Positions 25,402-33,928 are shown, numbered from the stretch's first letter. The stretch: 39,504 bases of DNA from Bradyrhizobium campsiandrae (GCF_014529705.1 NZ_JAANIH010000077.1:1-39504); one strand, 5' to 3'. Notes: generated by a model not told the origin, from the sequence alone. Numbers and translations are program-made.

Positions 25402-25891
25402 AGCGCGGCTCCTTGCGTACCTGCTCGGCGCCGGCATTTTGAAGTGCGTTACGCACGTTTTCCTTGATCGCTTCCAGTTGTGTCAAAAGACGGTGGGCGT
25501 CCGCCGGGAGAATGCCGTCGAGCGCGGTCGCCGTGAGTTCGGATCGCAGACCGCTCAATTTGCCGAGCAATTGACGTCCAGCTTTCCGAAGATGAAGCCG
25601 TTTGATGCGACGATCGTTTGCATCCCCCCGCCGCTCGATCCAATCGCTCTCGCACAGCTTGTCAACCAGTCGCGTCAACGTGATCGGCTGCATCTCCATC
25701 TGATCGGCAAGTTCCGCCTGGCTCATGCCCTCGTTGCGGTCCACCTTGGCCAGGACCGCCCATTGCGCCCGGGTGATGCCAAACCGCGCGGCTTCCTTGT
25801 CTGCATACACGCGAAGGACGCGTGTCAGCTCGGCAAGAGTAAACAGAAAATTCTGGTCTACAGAACCGCGGCTCATAAGCTCAATCTCCAT
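25394..25891 (-). CDS. MarR-family regulator of the efflux operon
   Basis: A 165-residue winged-helix regulator. The HTH reads MSQAELADQMEMQPITLTRL, followed by LVDKLCESDWIERR and the wing with GDANDRRIKRLHL, all diagnostic for MarR. It probably represses its own operon and is released by a small aromatic or lipophilic ligand. ATG 25891 gives 165 residues; ATG 25876 has GGAG 9 bases upstream and would give 160. A 16-bp perfect palindrome lies 14 bases upstream of the longer start and is the likely operator. Confidence 0.92.
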   Translation of the reverse strand: MEIELMSRGSVDQNFLFTLAELTRVLRVYADKEAARFGITRAQWAVLAKVDRNEGMSQAELADQMEMQPITLTRLVDKLCESDWIERRGDANDRRIKRLHLRKAGRQLLGKLSGLRSELTATALDGILPADAHRLLTQLEAIKENVRNALQNAGAEQVRKEPRYG

Positions 25892-25904
25892 AACTTCGGT
25901 ATAT

Positions 25905-25920
25905 TATAAGCTAGCTTATA
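25905..25920. promoter_or_regulatory. MarR operator candidate, 16-bp perfect palindrome
   Basis: TATAAGCTAGCTTATA is a perfect palindrome just upstream of marR, in an AT-rich segment that also would hold the -10 region. Size, symmetry and place match MarR-family autoregulatory operators. Confidence 0.7.
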
Positions 25921-26304
25921 TGTGACAGTCAAGCGCCGGCGCCATACAAAATGCCCGGATGTCCAGGCTGGATGAGAGCGAAGGGGCTCAAGAGCGATAG
26001 CGCGCTGGCGGTGACAGACGTCTGCTCAGCAGCAATCTTGTCGATCATTCCGGCTTGCGACGGGCGCTCTGGCCGTGGTCAGGTGCTCGGCCAAGACTTA
26101 TTGGGTGGCCGCTGTCGGACGCCGGTCTGCGGTGAAGCCCTTGGTTGCGCAAAGCAGGAGGATCGATGCGCGATCCTACGGTGGTGATCGGCAAAGAGAA
26201 CGATGGCAGTGCAACCTCGCAAGACATCGCCTCGCGACGAATTGCCGCAAACAAAGGAGGATACGCGACCGCGGGCGATCGATCCTCATCGGCCCAAGGC
26301 ATAA
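25921..26304. other. Gene-poor stretch upstream of the efflux operon
   Basis: 384 bases with no gene I can support. A short plus-strand frame from ATG 26166 has AGGAGG in front but runs antisense into the acyl carrier protein gene and has no recognisable features. Confidence 0.4.
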
Positions 26305-26577
26305 CTACGTCTTTACTTTGCCTTCAAGATATTGCCTCGCGTCTGCCACCGTGACGATCGACTCTGCGACCTCGTCGGGAATCTCGCAGCCGAAGGCCTC
26401 TTCGAGGGCTATGATGAGCTCAATTGTGTCAAGGCTATCGGCACCCAGATCCTCGATGAACCGCGCCGAGTCGTTGATCTTTTCCGGCGCAACATTCAAA
26501 TGCCGGCCAACTATTTCTCTGATCCGATGGCTAAGGTTATCCAAAGCTGGGGCCCACGCACTGGCACTATCGAACAT
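26305..26577 (-). CDS. Acyl carrier protein (specialised AcpP-like paralogue)
   Basis: A 90-residue acyl carrier protein. The phosphopantetheine attachment serine is Ser48 in DLGADSLDTIEL, preceded by LNVAPEKINDSARFIE and followed by EEAFGCEIPDEVAESIVTVADA. I chose ATG 26577, with GGAG 9 bases upstream, because this gives the normal acyl carrier length. The frame continues upstream to an ATG at 26769, but that 64-residue extension has no family similarity. No fatty acid or polyketide synthase genes are beside it, so it is a stand-alone carrier, perhaps for a special acyl chain. The lipoprotein gene lies upstream on the same strand with a 212-base gap. Confidence 0.88.
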   Translation of the reverse strand: MFDSASAWAPALDNLSHRIREIVGRHLNVAPEKINDSARFIEDLGADSLDTIELIIALEEAFGCEIPDEVAESIVTVADARQYLEGKVKT

Positions 26578-26788
26578 TGCGGCGGACTCCAAAAACGCGT
26601 CAAGGGGGGAAGCGGTTCCCTGTAGCCGCCACAAATGAAAGCCGGTAAAGCCCACGGAACATTGATCAACGCTGAATTGGGCCACGCGCCTCGGATCCGC
26701 CGCCACTGCGATGTCGACGACTAACGCCAACTGATGAGGACGTTTAGCCGCACCACGGAGCCGGATCATAGGGAAGGCAAAAGAGCGA

Positions 26789-27388
26789 TCATGGACGCCT
26801 TGCTCCGGGTGTTTCTAGAATAATTTCCTTCAAGTGGTTGCCGCTAACGATCAAGACGAGGAAATGCAACTTACCATCCTTGTTCAGAAGACTTGCGCCA
26901 ATCGCCTTTCCGTCTGCGGCCTTCTCCGCGATAAGCACGGCGTCCGACAATTTTAGCCGAACGCTCTCCAGGGCGACGAAGTTATTCCGATCCTCAGTAT
27001 CCAGATTCTCCAGGGACAGGACGGTTTCATGGCCCGCAACCTCTCCGGTTTTCCCATCGATTGCATTTTCCCAGATCCGAGCTTTCCCGGTCGTTCTTAC
27101 CTTGTAAACGGCGGACACCGACGAGCTATCGAAGGTGACATCCGCAGCCCTCGACCCGGCGTGCAGTTGCTGCGCGATCGCGATTGCCCGCCGCAATGAC
27201 ACTTTGGCTTCGCGGAAGAGTTCGAGTTCACGTCTAGCCGCATCATTGTCGGCATCCTCGTTGTCGACTTGAACTGCAGCTAGATCCTGCAAGAGAAGCG
27301 TCGTGGCGTCGGACCAAACGATCGCCTGCGACGGCGAGCACGCCACGAGCGGCAGGAGAGGAATGAGATACAGGATTGTCTTTGACAT
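26789..27388 (-). CDS. PepSY-like lipoprotein, function unknown
   Basis: A 199-residue protein. From ATG 27388 it starts with MSKTILYLIPLLPLVACS, a lipoprotein signal peptide with lipobox LVAC and the acylated Cys17. The frame is open further upstream to 27481, but only the shorter form gives a proper signal. Residues of about 60-125 look like a PepSY domain: a regular amphipathic helix (SLRRAIAIAQQLHAGSRA), then AVYKVRTTGKARIWENAIDG and KTGEVAG. A second similar unit may follow (ESVRLKLSDAVLIAEKAADG). PepSY proteins are often protease inhibitors or sensory periplasmic domains. It is probably anchored in the envelope. No role can be assigned from neighbours. Confidence 0.72.
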   Translation of the reverse strand: MSKTILYLIPLLPLVACSPSQAIVWSDATTLLLQDLAAVQVDNEDADNDAARRELELFREAKVSLRRAIAIAQQLHAGSRAADVTFDSSSVSAVYKVRTTGKARIWENAIDGKTGEVAGHETVLSLENLDTEDRNNFVALESVRLKLSDAVLIAEKAADGKAIGASLLNKDGKLHFLVLIVSGNHLKEIILETPGARRP

Positions 27389-27610
27389 CAGCCATATCCG
27401 TAATGATCGAGCCCTTACCCATCTAGCCAACTGCTTCCGCGGGCTCGCTGCATCGCGACGTCTTGTATGCAAGACTATCATAAGCTTGCTTGTTTAAGCA
27501 AAATGCCCTATTGTTATTTGGAGACGGCTTAAACTGTCGCGCGTTGGATGCGGCCCTCGCTTCGTCCATCGTGCAAATAAGAATAGGCGGAAGGGATGCG
27601 GGACGCCCTC

Positions 27611-27724
27611 ATGAACCAGAAAGCTGGATCAAGCTCGGTGCCAATATCCGCGGTAGTTGGCGCTGGGTTGGCCTTCGGGATAGCCCTCGCTATCCTCAGC
27701 CTTATGTGTGTCCTTTTTGTATGA
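27611..27724 (+). CDS. Possible 37-residue single-pass membrane microprotein
   Basis: A short frame from ATG 27611 to TGA 27724. A polar start, MNQKAGSSSVP, is followed by about 26 almost wholly hydrophobic residues (ISAVVGAGLAFGIALAILSL, then MCVLFV), which would form one transmembrane helix. An in-frame ATG at 27596 adds five residues. The ribosome-binding site is weak (GGAAGGG lies too far from one start and too near the other). The hydrophobic pattern is what argues for coding; it could still be chance. It lies alone in a 590-base gap between divergent genes. Confidence 0.4.
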   Translation: MNQKAGSSSVPISAVVGAGLAFGIALAILSLMCVLFV

Positions 27725-27981
27725 TGCTGCCCTCCACCAATCCCTGTTTCGCAGCAATTCAGCCAGGCTAGATGTTTACAATCAACGCAAAGCGCTTCCA
27801 CTTGCCAGGAGGACGAGCAATCTGGGGCGAAAAGATCGCGATAAAGTGCGTTGCACAACGTTCGAAAGATTTGGCAGTTCGAACCAAGTCGGCATGGCTA
27901 AGCGGCGATGGAGGAAAGTGATGTTGAGGTCCTTTGCGGATCATTTAGTCGAGCAACAATTCCCTGGTACCAGGTAGTTAC

Positions 27982-28860
27982 ATGACGCCGACGATGCTTG
28001 CCGGGTACCAGGGCCACCCGATTGCGGCCTCGATCGAAGGGAGTGAGCAGGCCTTCCCGGTCGTCCTGGCGCACGGCGGAGGGCAGACGCGTCGCGCCTG
28101 GAAGGCGATTTCAAAACTTCTGGCAAGCCATGGATTTCGCGCAATCGCAATCGACATGCGCGGCCATGGCGACAGTTCCTGGGCTAAGGACGGAGCCTAT
28201 GATCTCCGCGATTTTGCAAGTGACCTTGTGGCCATCGGGAACGCGAGCACCCGAAAGCCCGCCTTGATTGGCGCCTCGCTCGGAGGGCTGGCAGGCATTA
28301 TCGCCGAGGGCGAGCTTAGCCCTGAGAGCTTTGCATCGCTCACGCTGGTCGACATCACTCCGCAAATGGAACCGGAAGGTGTGGCCAGGGTGGTCGGCTT
28401 TATGGCCGCGCATGCGCGCGAAGGCTTTGCCTCGCCGGAGGAGGCCGCGCAGGTCATCTCTCAATACTTGCCGCATCGGCAAAGCCGGAAGGCTTCGCCG
28501 GGGCTTCAGCGATATCTTCGTCTGGGGGAAAACGGGAGGTACTACTGGCATTGGGATCCCGCATTCATCGAAGGCGTGATGCAGGCCCGAATAACGGACG
28601 TCGAACTCATCGATCATCGACGTGCGGCCTTGAGCGCCGCAGCTTCACGATTGCGCTTGCCGGTGCACCTGATCCGGGGAGGGTCTAGCGATCTGGTCTC
28701 GCCCGAGGCCGTGGCCCATTTCAGGAGCCTGGTTCCACACGCCGACTATAGCGACATTGCGGACGCCACACATATGGTGGTTGGAGACCAGAACGACGCC
28801 TTTGGCCAGGCCATCGTTGAATTTCTGGTTCGTACGCACGGGGCTGAGGTGGCCCGGTGA
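27982..28860 (+). CDS. Alpha/beta-hydrolase fold protein
   Basis: A 292-residue alpha/beta hydrolase. The oxyanion segment is LAHGGGQTRRAW (29-40), the nucleophile is Ser99 in LIGASLGGLAG, the acid is probably Asp in GGSSDLVSPEAV and the base is His in DATHMVVGDQNDAF. It is cytosolic, with no signal peptide. Likely activities are ester, thioester or C-C bond hydrolysis. It overlaps the following thioesterase-like gene by 4 bases (GTGA), so the two are translationally coupled and probably act on related acyl compounds. ATG 27982 has CAGG about 7 bases upstream within a 12-bp palindrome (CCTGGTACCAGG, 27963-27974); ATG 27994 is an alternative. Confidence 0.9.
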   Translation: MTPTMLAGYQGHPIAASIEGSEQAFPVVLAHGGGQTRRAWKAISKLLASHGFRAIAIDMRGHGDSSWAKDGAYDLRDFASDLVAIGNASTRKPALIGASLGGLAGIIAEGELSPESFASLTLVDITPQMEPEGVARVVGFMAAHAREGFASPEEAAQVISQYLPHRQSRKASPGLQRYLRLGENGRYYWHWDPAFIEGVMQARITDVELIDHRRAALSAAASRLRLPVHLIRGGSSDLVSPEAVAHFRSLVPHADYSDIADATHMVVGDQNDAFGQAIVEFLVRTHGAEVAR

Positions 28861-29276
28861 GTTCGGAGCAGACCAAGCCTTACGATCTCGAGCAATTGCG
28901 GGAGCGCCTGCAGGTCGCGCCCTTCCATCGCTGGCTGGGCATCAATCTGGTTACCCTAACCCGGGATGAGCTGATCCTCGAAATGCCTTGGCGTGACGAG
29001 ATTGTGTCCAATCCCAAGATCGCTTCCGCGCATGGCGGCATTCTTTCTGCATTGATCGACCTGACGGGGCTGTACACGATTCTCGCATTTGGAGGGACAG
29101 CGCGCGCGACCATTGATCTGCACGTGGACTTCCACCGACCTGCAATACCCGGCCCGCTGTGCGCAATTGGCCGACCTGTCAAAATTGGGCGGCAGATGAG
29201 TGTTGCCGCAACACGAATCGTCAGTGGTGACGGCGCCCTCCTGGCGAGCGGGAGAGGCGCTTATGTTGGTGGCTAG
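28857..29276 (+). CDS. PaaI-type hotdog-fold acyl-CoA thioesterase
   Basis: A 139-residue hotdog-fold protein. The central helix motif is KIASAHGGILSALIDLTGLY, with the HGG turn typical of the PaaI/YdiI branch, followed by ARATIDLHVDFHRPAIPGPL and GRQMSVAATRIV. Members hydrolyse aromatic or medium-chain acyl-CoA thioesters to relieve CoA trapping. The GTG start overlaps the stop of the alpha/beta hydrolase gene. The position of the ABC binding-protein gene 285 bases downstream suggests a functional neighbourhood but not necessarily one transcript. Confidence 0.87.
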   Translation: MSSEQTKPYDLEQLRERLQVAPFHRWLGINLVTLTRDELILEMPWRDEIVSNPKIASAHGGILSALIDLTGLYTILAFGGTARATIDLHVDFHRPAIPGPLCAIGRPVKIGRQMSVAATRIVSGDGALLASGRGAYVGG

Positions 29277-29561
29277 GCTGACAATGCGCCGTTGTTTGAG
29301 CTTGACCAAGATGCCATTCGCTTTGCGTCAGAGCCAACAAGCTGATCGCGGTCAGAAGCTCCGGTGCCACAGCAACTTACCCTCAGGTGCTCGGGTCGGG
29401 ATCCCGGCCCCAAGTCCTACGCTCGACTCGCCCAGCGGCTTGACAAACTATGTGCCTGCTACGTGCTTGGCCTCAGCGACAAGCGCCGAGGCCCCCAGAA
29501 CGTTATACGGCACCGTCGCGTCACAAGAAAAGATACTCATCGATAATAAAGGGAGACAAAA
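29277..29561. other. Leader region of the substrate-binding protein gene
   Basis: 285 bases without a gene. It probably holds the promoter of the binding-protein gene: a TTGACA hexamer is present near 29440, but no matching -10 element at the right spacing is convincing. Confidence 0.3.
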
Positions 29562-30791
29562 ATGACTGCCGTTACCGACAAATTCGCCGCTGCTTCTATC
29601 GCGCTCACCTTGTTGGGTCTCTCGACGTGCACCGCGCTGGCGCAGAAGAGGTACGATACCGGGGCCACGGACACTGAGATCAAGGTCGGCAACATCATGC
29701 CCTATAGCGGCCCGGCATCCGCCTACGGTGTGATCGGCAAGACCGAAGAAGCTTACTTCAGGATGGTCAACGACCGCGGCGGCATCAATGGTCGGAAGAT
29801 CAATTTCGTCACCTATGACGACGGCTATTCCCCGCCGAAGGCCGTCGAACAGGTTCGCAAGCTCGTCGAAAGCGACGAGGTACTCCTCGTTTTCAATCCG
29901 CTCGGCACCCCCTCGAATACGGCGATCCAAAAGTACCTCAATTCCAAGAAAATTCCGCAATTGTTCGTCGCCACCGGCGCCACCAAGTGGAACGATCCGA
30001 AGCATTTTCCCTGGACCATGGGCTGGCAACCATCCTACCAGAGCGAAGCCCAAATCTATGCGAAATGGCTGATGAAGGAGAAGCCCGACGCGAAGGTAGC
30101 AATTCTCTACCAGAACGATGACTTCGGAAAGGACTACGTGAAGGGCACCAAGGACGGCTTCGGAGCCAAGGCCTCCAGCATCATCATGGAAGAAAGCTAT
30201 GAAGTTTCCGAGCCGTCGATCGACTCCCATATCGTCAAGATCAAAGCCGCCAATCCCGACGTCCTGCTGATCTACACCACGCCGAAGTTCGGCGCCCAGA
30301 CCATCAAGAAAACAGGCGAACTCGGCTGGAAGCCGTTGCAGATCATGACCAACGTATCAGCCTCAGTCGGCAGCGTTATGCAGCCCGCGGGCTTCGACAA
30401 CGCTCAGGGCGTGATATCCGCGGCCTACGCCAAGGATGCAACTGATCCGCAATGGGCCAAGGACTCCGGCATGATGAAATGGTCCGAATTCATCGACAAG
30501 TACATGCCGGGAGCTGACAAGACTGACAGTGGCCACGTCTATGGCTATGGGGCCGCCCAGACCCTGGCGAAGGTGCTTGAAATGTGCGGCGACGATCTGA
30601 CACGCGCCAATGTCATGAAGCAGGCAGCGAGCCTGAAGGAGTTTACCCCTGACACTCTTCTGCCCGGCGTCAAAATCAACACCGGTCCGGCCGACTTCGC
30701 GCCGATCAGCTCGCTTCAGCTGATGAAGTTTCAGGGCGAGAAGTGGGAGCTGTTCGGCGACATCATCAATGGCGACGTCGCGACAGAATGA
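29562..30791 (+). CDS. Branched-chain amino-acid-type ABC transporter substrate-binding protein
   Basis: A 409-residue periplasmic binding protein of the LivK/receptor-family-ligand-binding type. An N-terminal signal peptide has a hydrophobic core AAASIALTLLGLSTCTALA ending before QKRYDTG. The mature part shows ATDTEIKVGNIMPYSGPASA, GGINGRKINFVTYDDGYSPP, and LYQNDDFGKDYVKG, all typical of the type I binding fold. In alphaproteobacteria such proteins often bind aromatic acids, amides or dicarboxylates rather than amino acids. GGGAG lies 6-8 bases before ATG 29562. No permease or ATPase genes follow, so it depends on transporter components encoded elsewhere. Confidence 0.93.
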   Translation: MTAVTDKFAAASIALTLLGLSTCTALAQKRYDTGATDTEIKVGNIMPYSGPASAYGVIGKTEEAYFRMVNDRGGINGRKINFVTYDDGYSPPKAVEQVRKLVESDEVLLVFNPLGTPSNTAIQKYLNSKKIPQLFVATGATKWNDPKHFPWTMGWQPSYQSEAQIYAKWLMKEKPDAKVAILYQNDDFGKDYVKGTKDGFGAKASSIIMEESYEVSEPSIDSHIVKIKAANPDVLLIYTTPKFGAQTIKKTGELGWKPLQIMTNVSASVGSVMQPAGFDNAQGVISAAYAKDATDPQWAKDSGMMKWSEFIDKYMPGADKTDSGHVYGYGAAQTLAKVLEMCGDDLTRANVMKQAASLKEFTPDTLLPGVKINTGPADFAPISSLQLMKFQGEKWELFGDIINGDVATE

Positions 30792-30992
30792 CGATCAGCG
30801 AAGCCCGCGCTGACGGCATGCTTTTTTTCGACGTTCGATCTCCTTCGATGTGTGTCGCCCTGCGAAATGCTTACGACCTGAGCGGAACATGGGAGGCGGA
30901 CTGCTGGTTTCCGGATTGACCGATCCAAAATTCCGGAGAATTCAATCCCAGGTGTGTCGATTACGGCCGATACGGCACAATCTGGGGGAATG

Positions 30993-31043
30993 CGGCCCCG
31001 GCCTTATTGCCCCCCTGTCCTCAGGGCCGGGGCCGTTTTTCTC
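30993..31043 (+). terminator. Strong Rho-independent terminator
   Basis: An 11-bp perfect GC stem, CGGCCCCGGCC (30993-31003) with GGCCGGGGCCG (31025-31035), a 21-base loop, then TTTTTCTCTT. It lies 200 bases after the substrate-binding protein stop and ends that transcript. The rest of 30792-31224 shows no gene; it probably includes the left end of the IS256-type element. Confidence 0.85.
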
Positions 31044-31224
31044 TTCAGGAGGATGTCACTTCGCCTGGGCCTCCGGCCTCGCGATCTTTTGCCACCGATC
31101 GGAGTGTGTGGGTCTGCCAGGGCGGGTGCCGTCGCGGAGTTGGTTGGAAATGAGGGTGGCGTAGTCTCCGGGGTGTTCAACCTCGAATCATCCGGCGTTG
31201 AAGCGTCGGACTGGAGACCACGCC

Positions 31225-32289
31225 ATGACGAGCATTACCACGAAGTCTGATTCCTCGCAGCTTGAAGCAGAGACGGCTCCCCAGCTTTTCGACAGTTGGT
31301 TCGACCCGATCGAGACCGAGGTGCGCGCTCGGGCGCGTGAGTTCATCGAAGAGCTGATCCGCGGCGAGCTCGACGCCGTGCTGGCACGCCCGCGTTACGG
31401 GCGAAGCCAGATGGCCAGCAATGCAGAAAGAGCGGGCGTTGCGGGCCATCGCCACGGCAGCCGGACGCGTTCGCTGACAGGCACATTCGGGCCGATCGAG
31501 ATCGAGGTGCCGCGCGCCCGGCTGAACACCCCCGAGGGCAAGACGGCGGAATGGAAGAGCCAGGCGCTGCGGGCCTATCAGCGCCGCACACTCGCCGCTG
31601 ACGCCCTGATCGCGAGCACGTATCTCGCTGGCACCAATACGCGGCGGGTGCGTCGCGCGCTCGCGGCCTTGTTCGGCGGTGCGGTCGGCAAGGACACGGT
31701 GAGCCGGACGTGGCGCAAGGTGAAAAGCGACTGGGACGCCTGGAGCACCCGCTCGCTGGCCGAGGAACCGATCGTGCGCCTGATCCTCGATGGCACCGTG
31801 GTGCGCGTGCGGCTCGACCGCAAGGCGACCTCCATCTCGCTGCTCGTCGTTCTCGGCGTGCGCGCGGACGGCCAGAAGGTGCTGCTCGCGATCAAGAGCA
31901 TGGGCGGCGAGAGCGCCGAGGCCTGGCGCACTGTCCTCGACGACCTCATCAAGCGCGGACTGCGACAGCCCAATCTCCTCATTGTCGACGGCGCGCCGGG
32001 GCTCGACAAGGCCATCGCCGCCGTCTGGGACGGCGTGCCGGTCCAGCGCTGCACGGTCCACAAGCACAGGAACCTGTTCGCGCACGCGCCCGAGCGCCTG
32101 CATGACGAGATCACCGCGGATTACAACGACATGATCTACGCGGCGACGCGTGAGGAGATCGAAGCGCGCCGCAAGGCCTTCATCCGCAAATGGAGGCTCA
32201 AACACCGCGCCGTCGCCGACAGCCTAGAGGAAGCCGGCGACCGGCTCTTCACCTTCGCCCAACTGCCGCCGAGTCAGTGGCGTACAAGC
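31225..32289 (+). pseudogene. IS256-family transposase, 3' truncated
   Basis: A mutator-type DDE transposase. It shows GSRTRSLTGTFGPIEIEVPR, RVRRALAALFGGAVGKDTVSR, the first catalytic Asp in RLILDGTVVRVRLD, and the second in LLIVDGAPGLDKAI followed by VQRCTVHKHRNLF. Family similarity stops at QLPPSQWRTS (about base 32289), just where the conserved RTxNAIERLHEE motif with the catalytic Glu should follow. The frame then runs through unrelated sequence to a stop at 32457. The enzyme is therefore inactive. I chose ATG 31225 with GGAG 8 bases upstream. The missing 3' part is not found on the other side of the IS110 gene, so a simple nested insertion does not explain the break. Confidence 0.87.
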
Positions 32290-32596
32290 GATTTTTTCAT
32301 GACCGAGATGACGCTTGCTGGAAATCGCGTACGTCCATTCTTTTGTTCGGCCGCGCCGCAGGTCATTCTTCCGTCCCGGCCACCGATCTCGCAGCCGCCG
32401 CGCGCAGGGGCGGTCAAGGCTGGCCGCATTTGCGGCCACCGCAAGGCTTGGCCTTGACCGGCCCGAGCACGGTGGCACGCTGCATGGAACGGGACTGGCC
32501 AGGCTGGAAGTTGCCGTCAGCTGCGATTATGGTTGTCGGGCGCGGGCGACCTCGTGGCGAAGCGTGACGCGTCGGCTGCAAGCGTCACCGGACTGC
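32290..32596. ncRNA. Hairpin-rich flank of the IS110 transposase, possible bridge-RNA region
   Basis: About 307 non-coding bases between the IS256 break and the IS110 stop. It has a nested structure: CGGTCAAGGC (32411-32420) pairs with GCCTTGACCG (32451-32460), and inside it TGGCCGCA (32421-32428) pairs with TGCGGCCA (32431-32438). A third hairpin, GTGACGC/GCGTCAC (32564-32570, 32582-32588), lies just before the IS110 stop. IS110-family elements encode a structured bridge RNA in a long non-coding end; in the IS1111 group it lies downstream of the transposase (family knowledge). Assigning this segment to that role is inference. Confidence 0.35.
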
Positions 32597-33832
32597 CTAT
32601 GTTGTCTTGCCGAATTGAGGCGCCCGCGCGCCCGCTCTTGGCCGCCGCGCTTTCCATTGCGACACGAATTGTTCGTAGTTTCGCTCCGCCTGGGCGGCAA
32701 TCACCATCTCGCGGTCGCGCAGCGCCTTGATGTTGTAGGCATAGGCAGGTCCACGCCGGTTGCCTTTCTGTTGCGGATGTCCGGCTTGAAGTTGCATTGC
32801 GCGGGTCTTGTTGGCGACCAGCGCTGGGCGCGCCCACAGGTAATCTTCGCCCTTCGTCAACAAATGCCAGCAGAGCACAGTGAGCTTGCGAGCCACGGCC
32901 ACCGCGGCGATCTGATGGCCGCGCCGGGCGCGGATGCGGACGAAAAAAGCATGCAGTGGACCGGGCGCCTTGGCCGCGGCCCAGGCCGCCTCGACCAGCA
33001 TGGCGCGCGCGTGACTGCGGCCGATCTTGCTGATGCGACCGTGATGGGCAGCTCCCAGTCCCGACTGCCGCACCCGCGGGTTCAGCCCGAAATAGCTGAC
33101 CAGCTTCTGCGGGCTGTTGAATCGGCTGATGTCGCCGATCGCCGCCACGATCCCGGCGGCGACCGCCAGATTGACGCCGGTGATTGTCATCAATCTGTTG
33201 ACCGCGGGATCGTCCATGGCGTCCTGCGCGATCTCGCGGTCGAGCAGGGCCAGGTCTTCCGCCAACCGGTCAAGCTCACGGACGTGCCGATCGATCGCTG
33301 CGCGTTCATCGTCCGGCAACTGTTGAGCGGCCAACCACGCCCGGCCGCGGGCGTTGAAAAGATCGGCATGCGGGCACTTTGGGATCAGGTGCGCGTGCAG
33401 GATCGAATGCACCTCGTTCTTGAGCCGCGTGCGGTGCCGTACGACCTGGTAGCGCCGCGCCACCAGCCTGCGCTTGCGTTCGGTCTCCGCGTCCGGCGTC
33501 CAGATCTGCGGCAGATACCCGGCCGCCTGCAGACTGGCGAGCGTGCCGGCATCGATCTTGTCGGTTTTGACGTGAGCCTGGGCGATCGCTTTCACCTGCA
33601 GCGGATTGGCGATAATCACCCGCGCCACAAACGGCACCAGAACCCGCGACACCGCCATGCTGTTGGCAGTCGCTTCGACCACCACCTCATCGCTGGCCAG
33701 CAGGGTCTTGCGAAACCCCTCCAGCGCAGTCCGTGTCATATCAACGCGGCCCGCATGTCGGAGCTTGCCGTCTTCCCAAAACACCACCTCCCCGAAAGTT
33801 CGGTGGACGTCGATGCCAATCACCCGTCGCAT
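32597..33832 (-). CDS. IS110-family transposase (DEDD recombinase), intact
   Basis: A 411-residue IS110-type transposase. The N-terminal RuvC-like DEDD domain has Asp8 in IGIDVHR, Glu53 in VVVEATANS, and Asp91/Asp94 in VKTDKIDAGTLA. The C-terminal Tnp_20 domain has MTITGVNLAVAAGIVAAIGD, FNSPQKLVSYFGLNPRV and the serine of RQSGLGAAHHGRISK, the site of the nucleophilic serine region. It starts at ATG 33832 with AGGAGG 5 bases upstream, an excellent ribosome-binding site; the frame extends upstream to 33880 without support. All catalytic residues appear present and no frameshift is seen, so it is the only transposase here that looks functional on its own. Confidence 0.93.
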   Translation of the reverse strand: MRRVIGIDVHRTFGEVVFWEDGKLRHAGRVDMTRTALEGFRKTLLASDEVVVEATANSMAVSRVLVPFVARVIIANPLQVKAIAQAHVKTDKIDAGTLASLQAAGYLPQIWTPDAETERKRRLVARRYQVVRHRTRLKNEVHSILHAHLIPKCPHADLFNARGRAWLAAQQLPDDERAAIDRHVRELDRLAEDLALLDREIAQDAMDDPAVNRLMTITGVNLAVAAGIVAAIGDISRFNSPQKLVSYFGLNPRVRQSGLGAAHHGRISKIGRSHARAMLVEAAWAAAKAPGPLHAFFVRIRARRGHQIAAVAVARKLTVLCWHLLTKGEDYLWARPALVANKTRAMQLQAGHPQQKGNRRGPAYAYNIKALRDREMVIAAQAERNYEQFVSQWKARRPRAGARAPQFGKTT

Positions 33833-33928
33833 TTGCACCTCCTGCTTGATATATGACGAGAGCTGCGGGCGACACGACAACTACGGATTCGCGCTCTCGG
33901 CGCAACCGGGCGAGTCGCAGAGTGCGTG

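Noticed and set aside
26166..26354. A 62-codon plus-strand frame with AGGAGG before its ATG
   Set aside because: It overlaps the 3' end of the acyl carrier protein gene in antisense, and the protein has no recognisable features.
27463..27497. ATAAGCTTGCTTGT resembles half of the MarR palindrome
   Set aside because: Only one arm matches, it is 1.5 kb away, and no regulated gene start fits.
32315..33856. A 513-codon plus-strand open frame
   Set aside because: It is the antisense shadow of the intact IS110 transposase, which has all family motifs and a strong ribosome-binding site.
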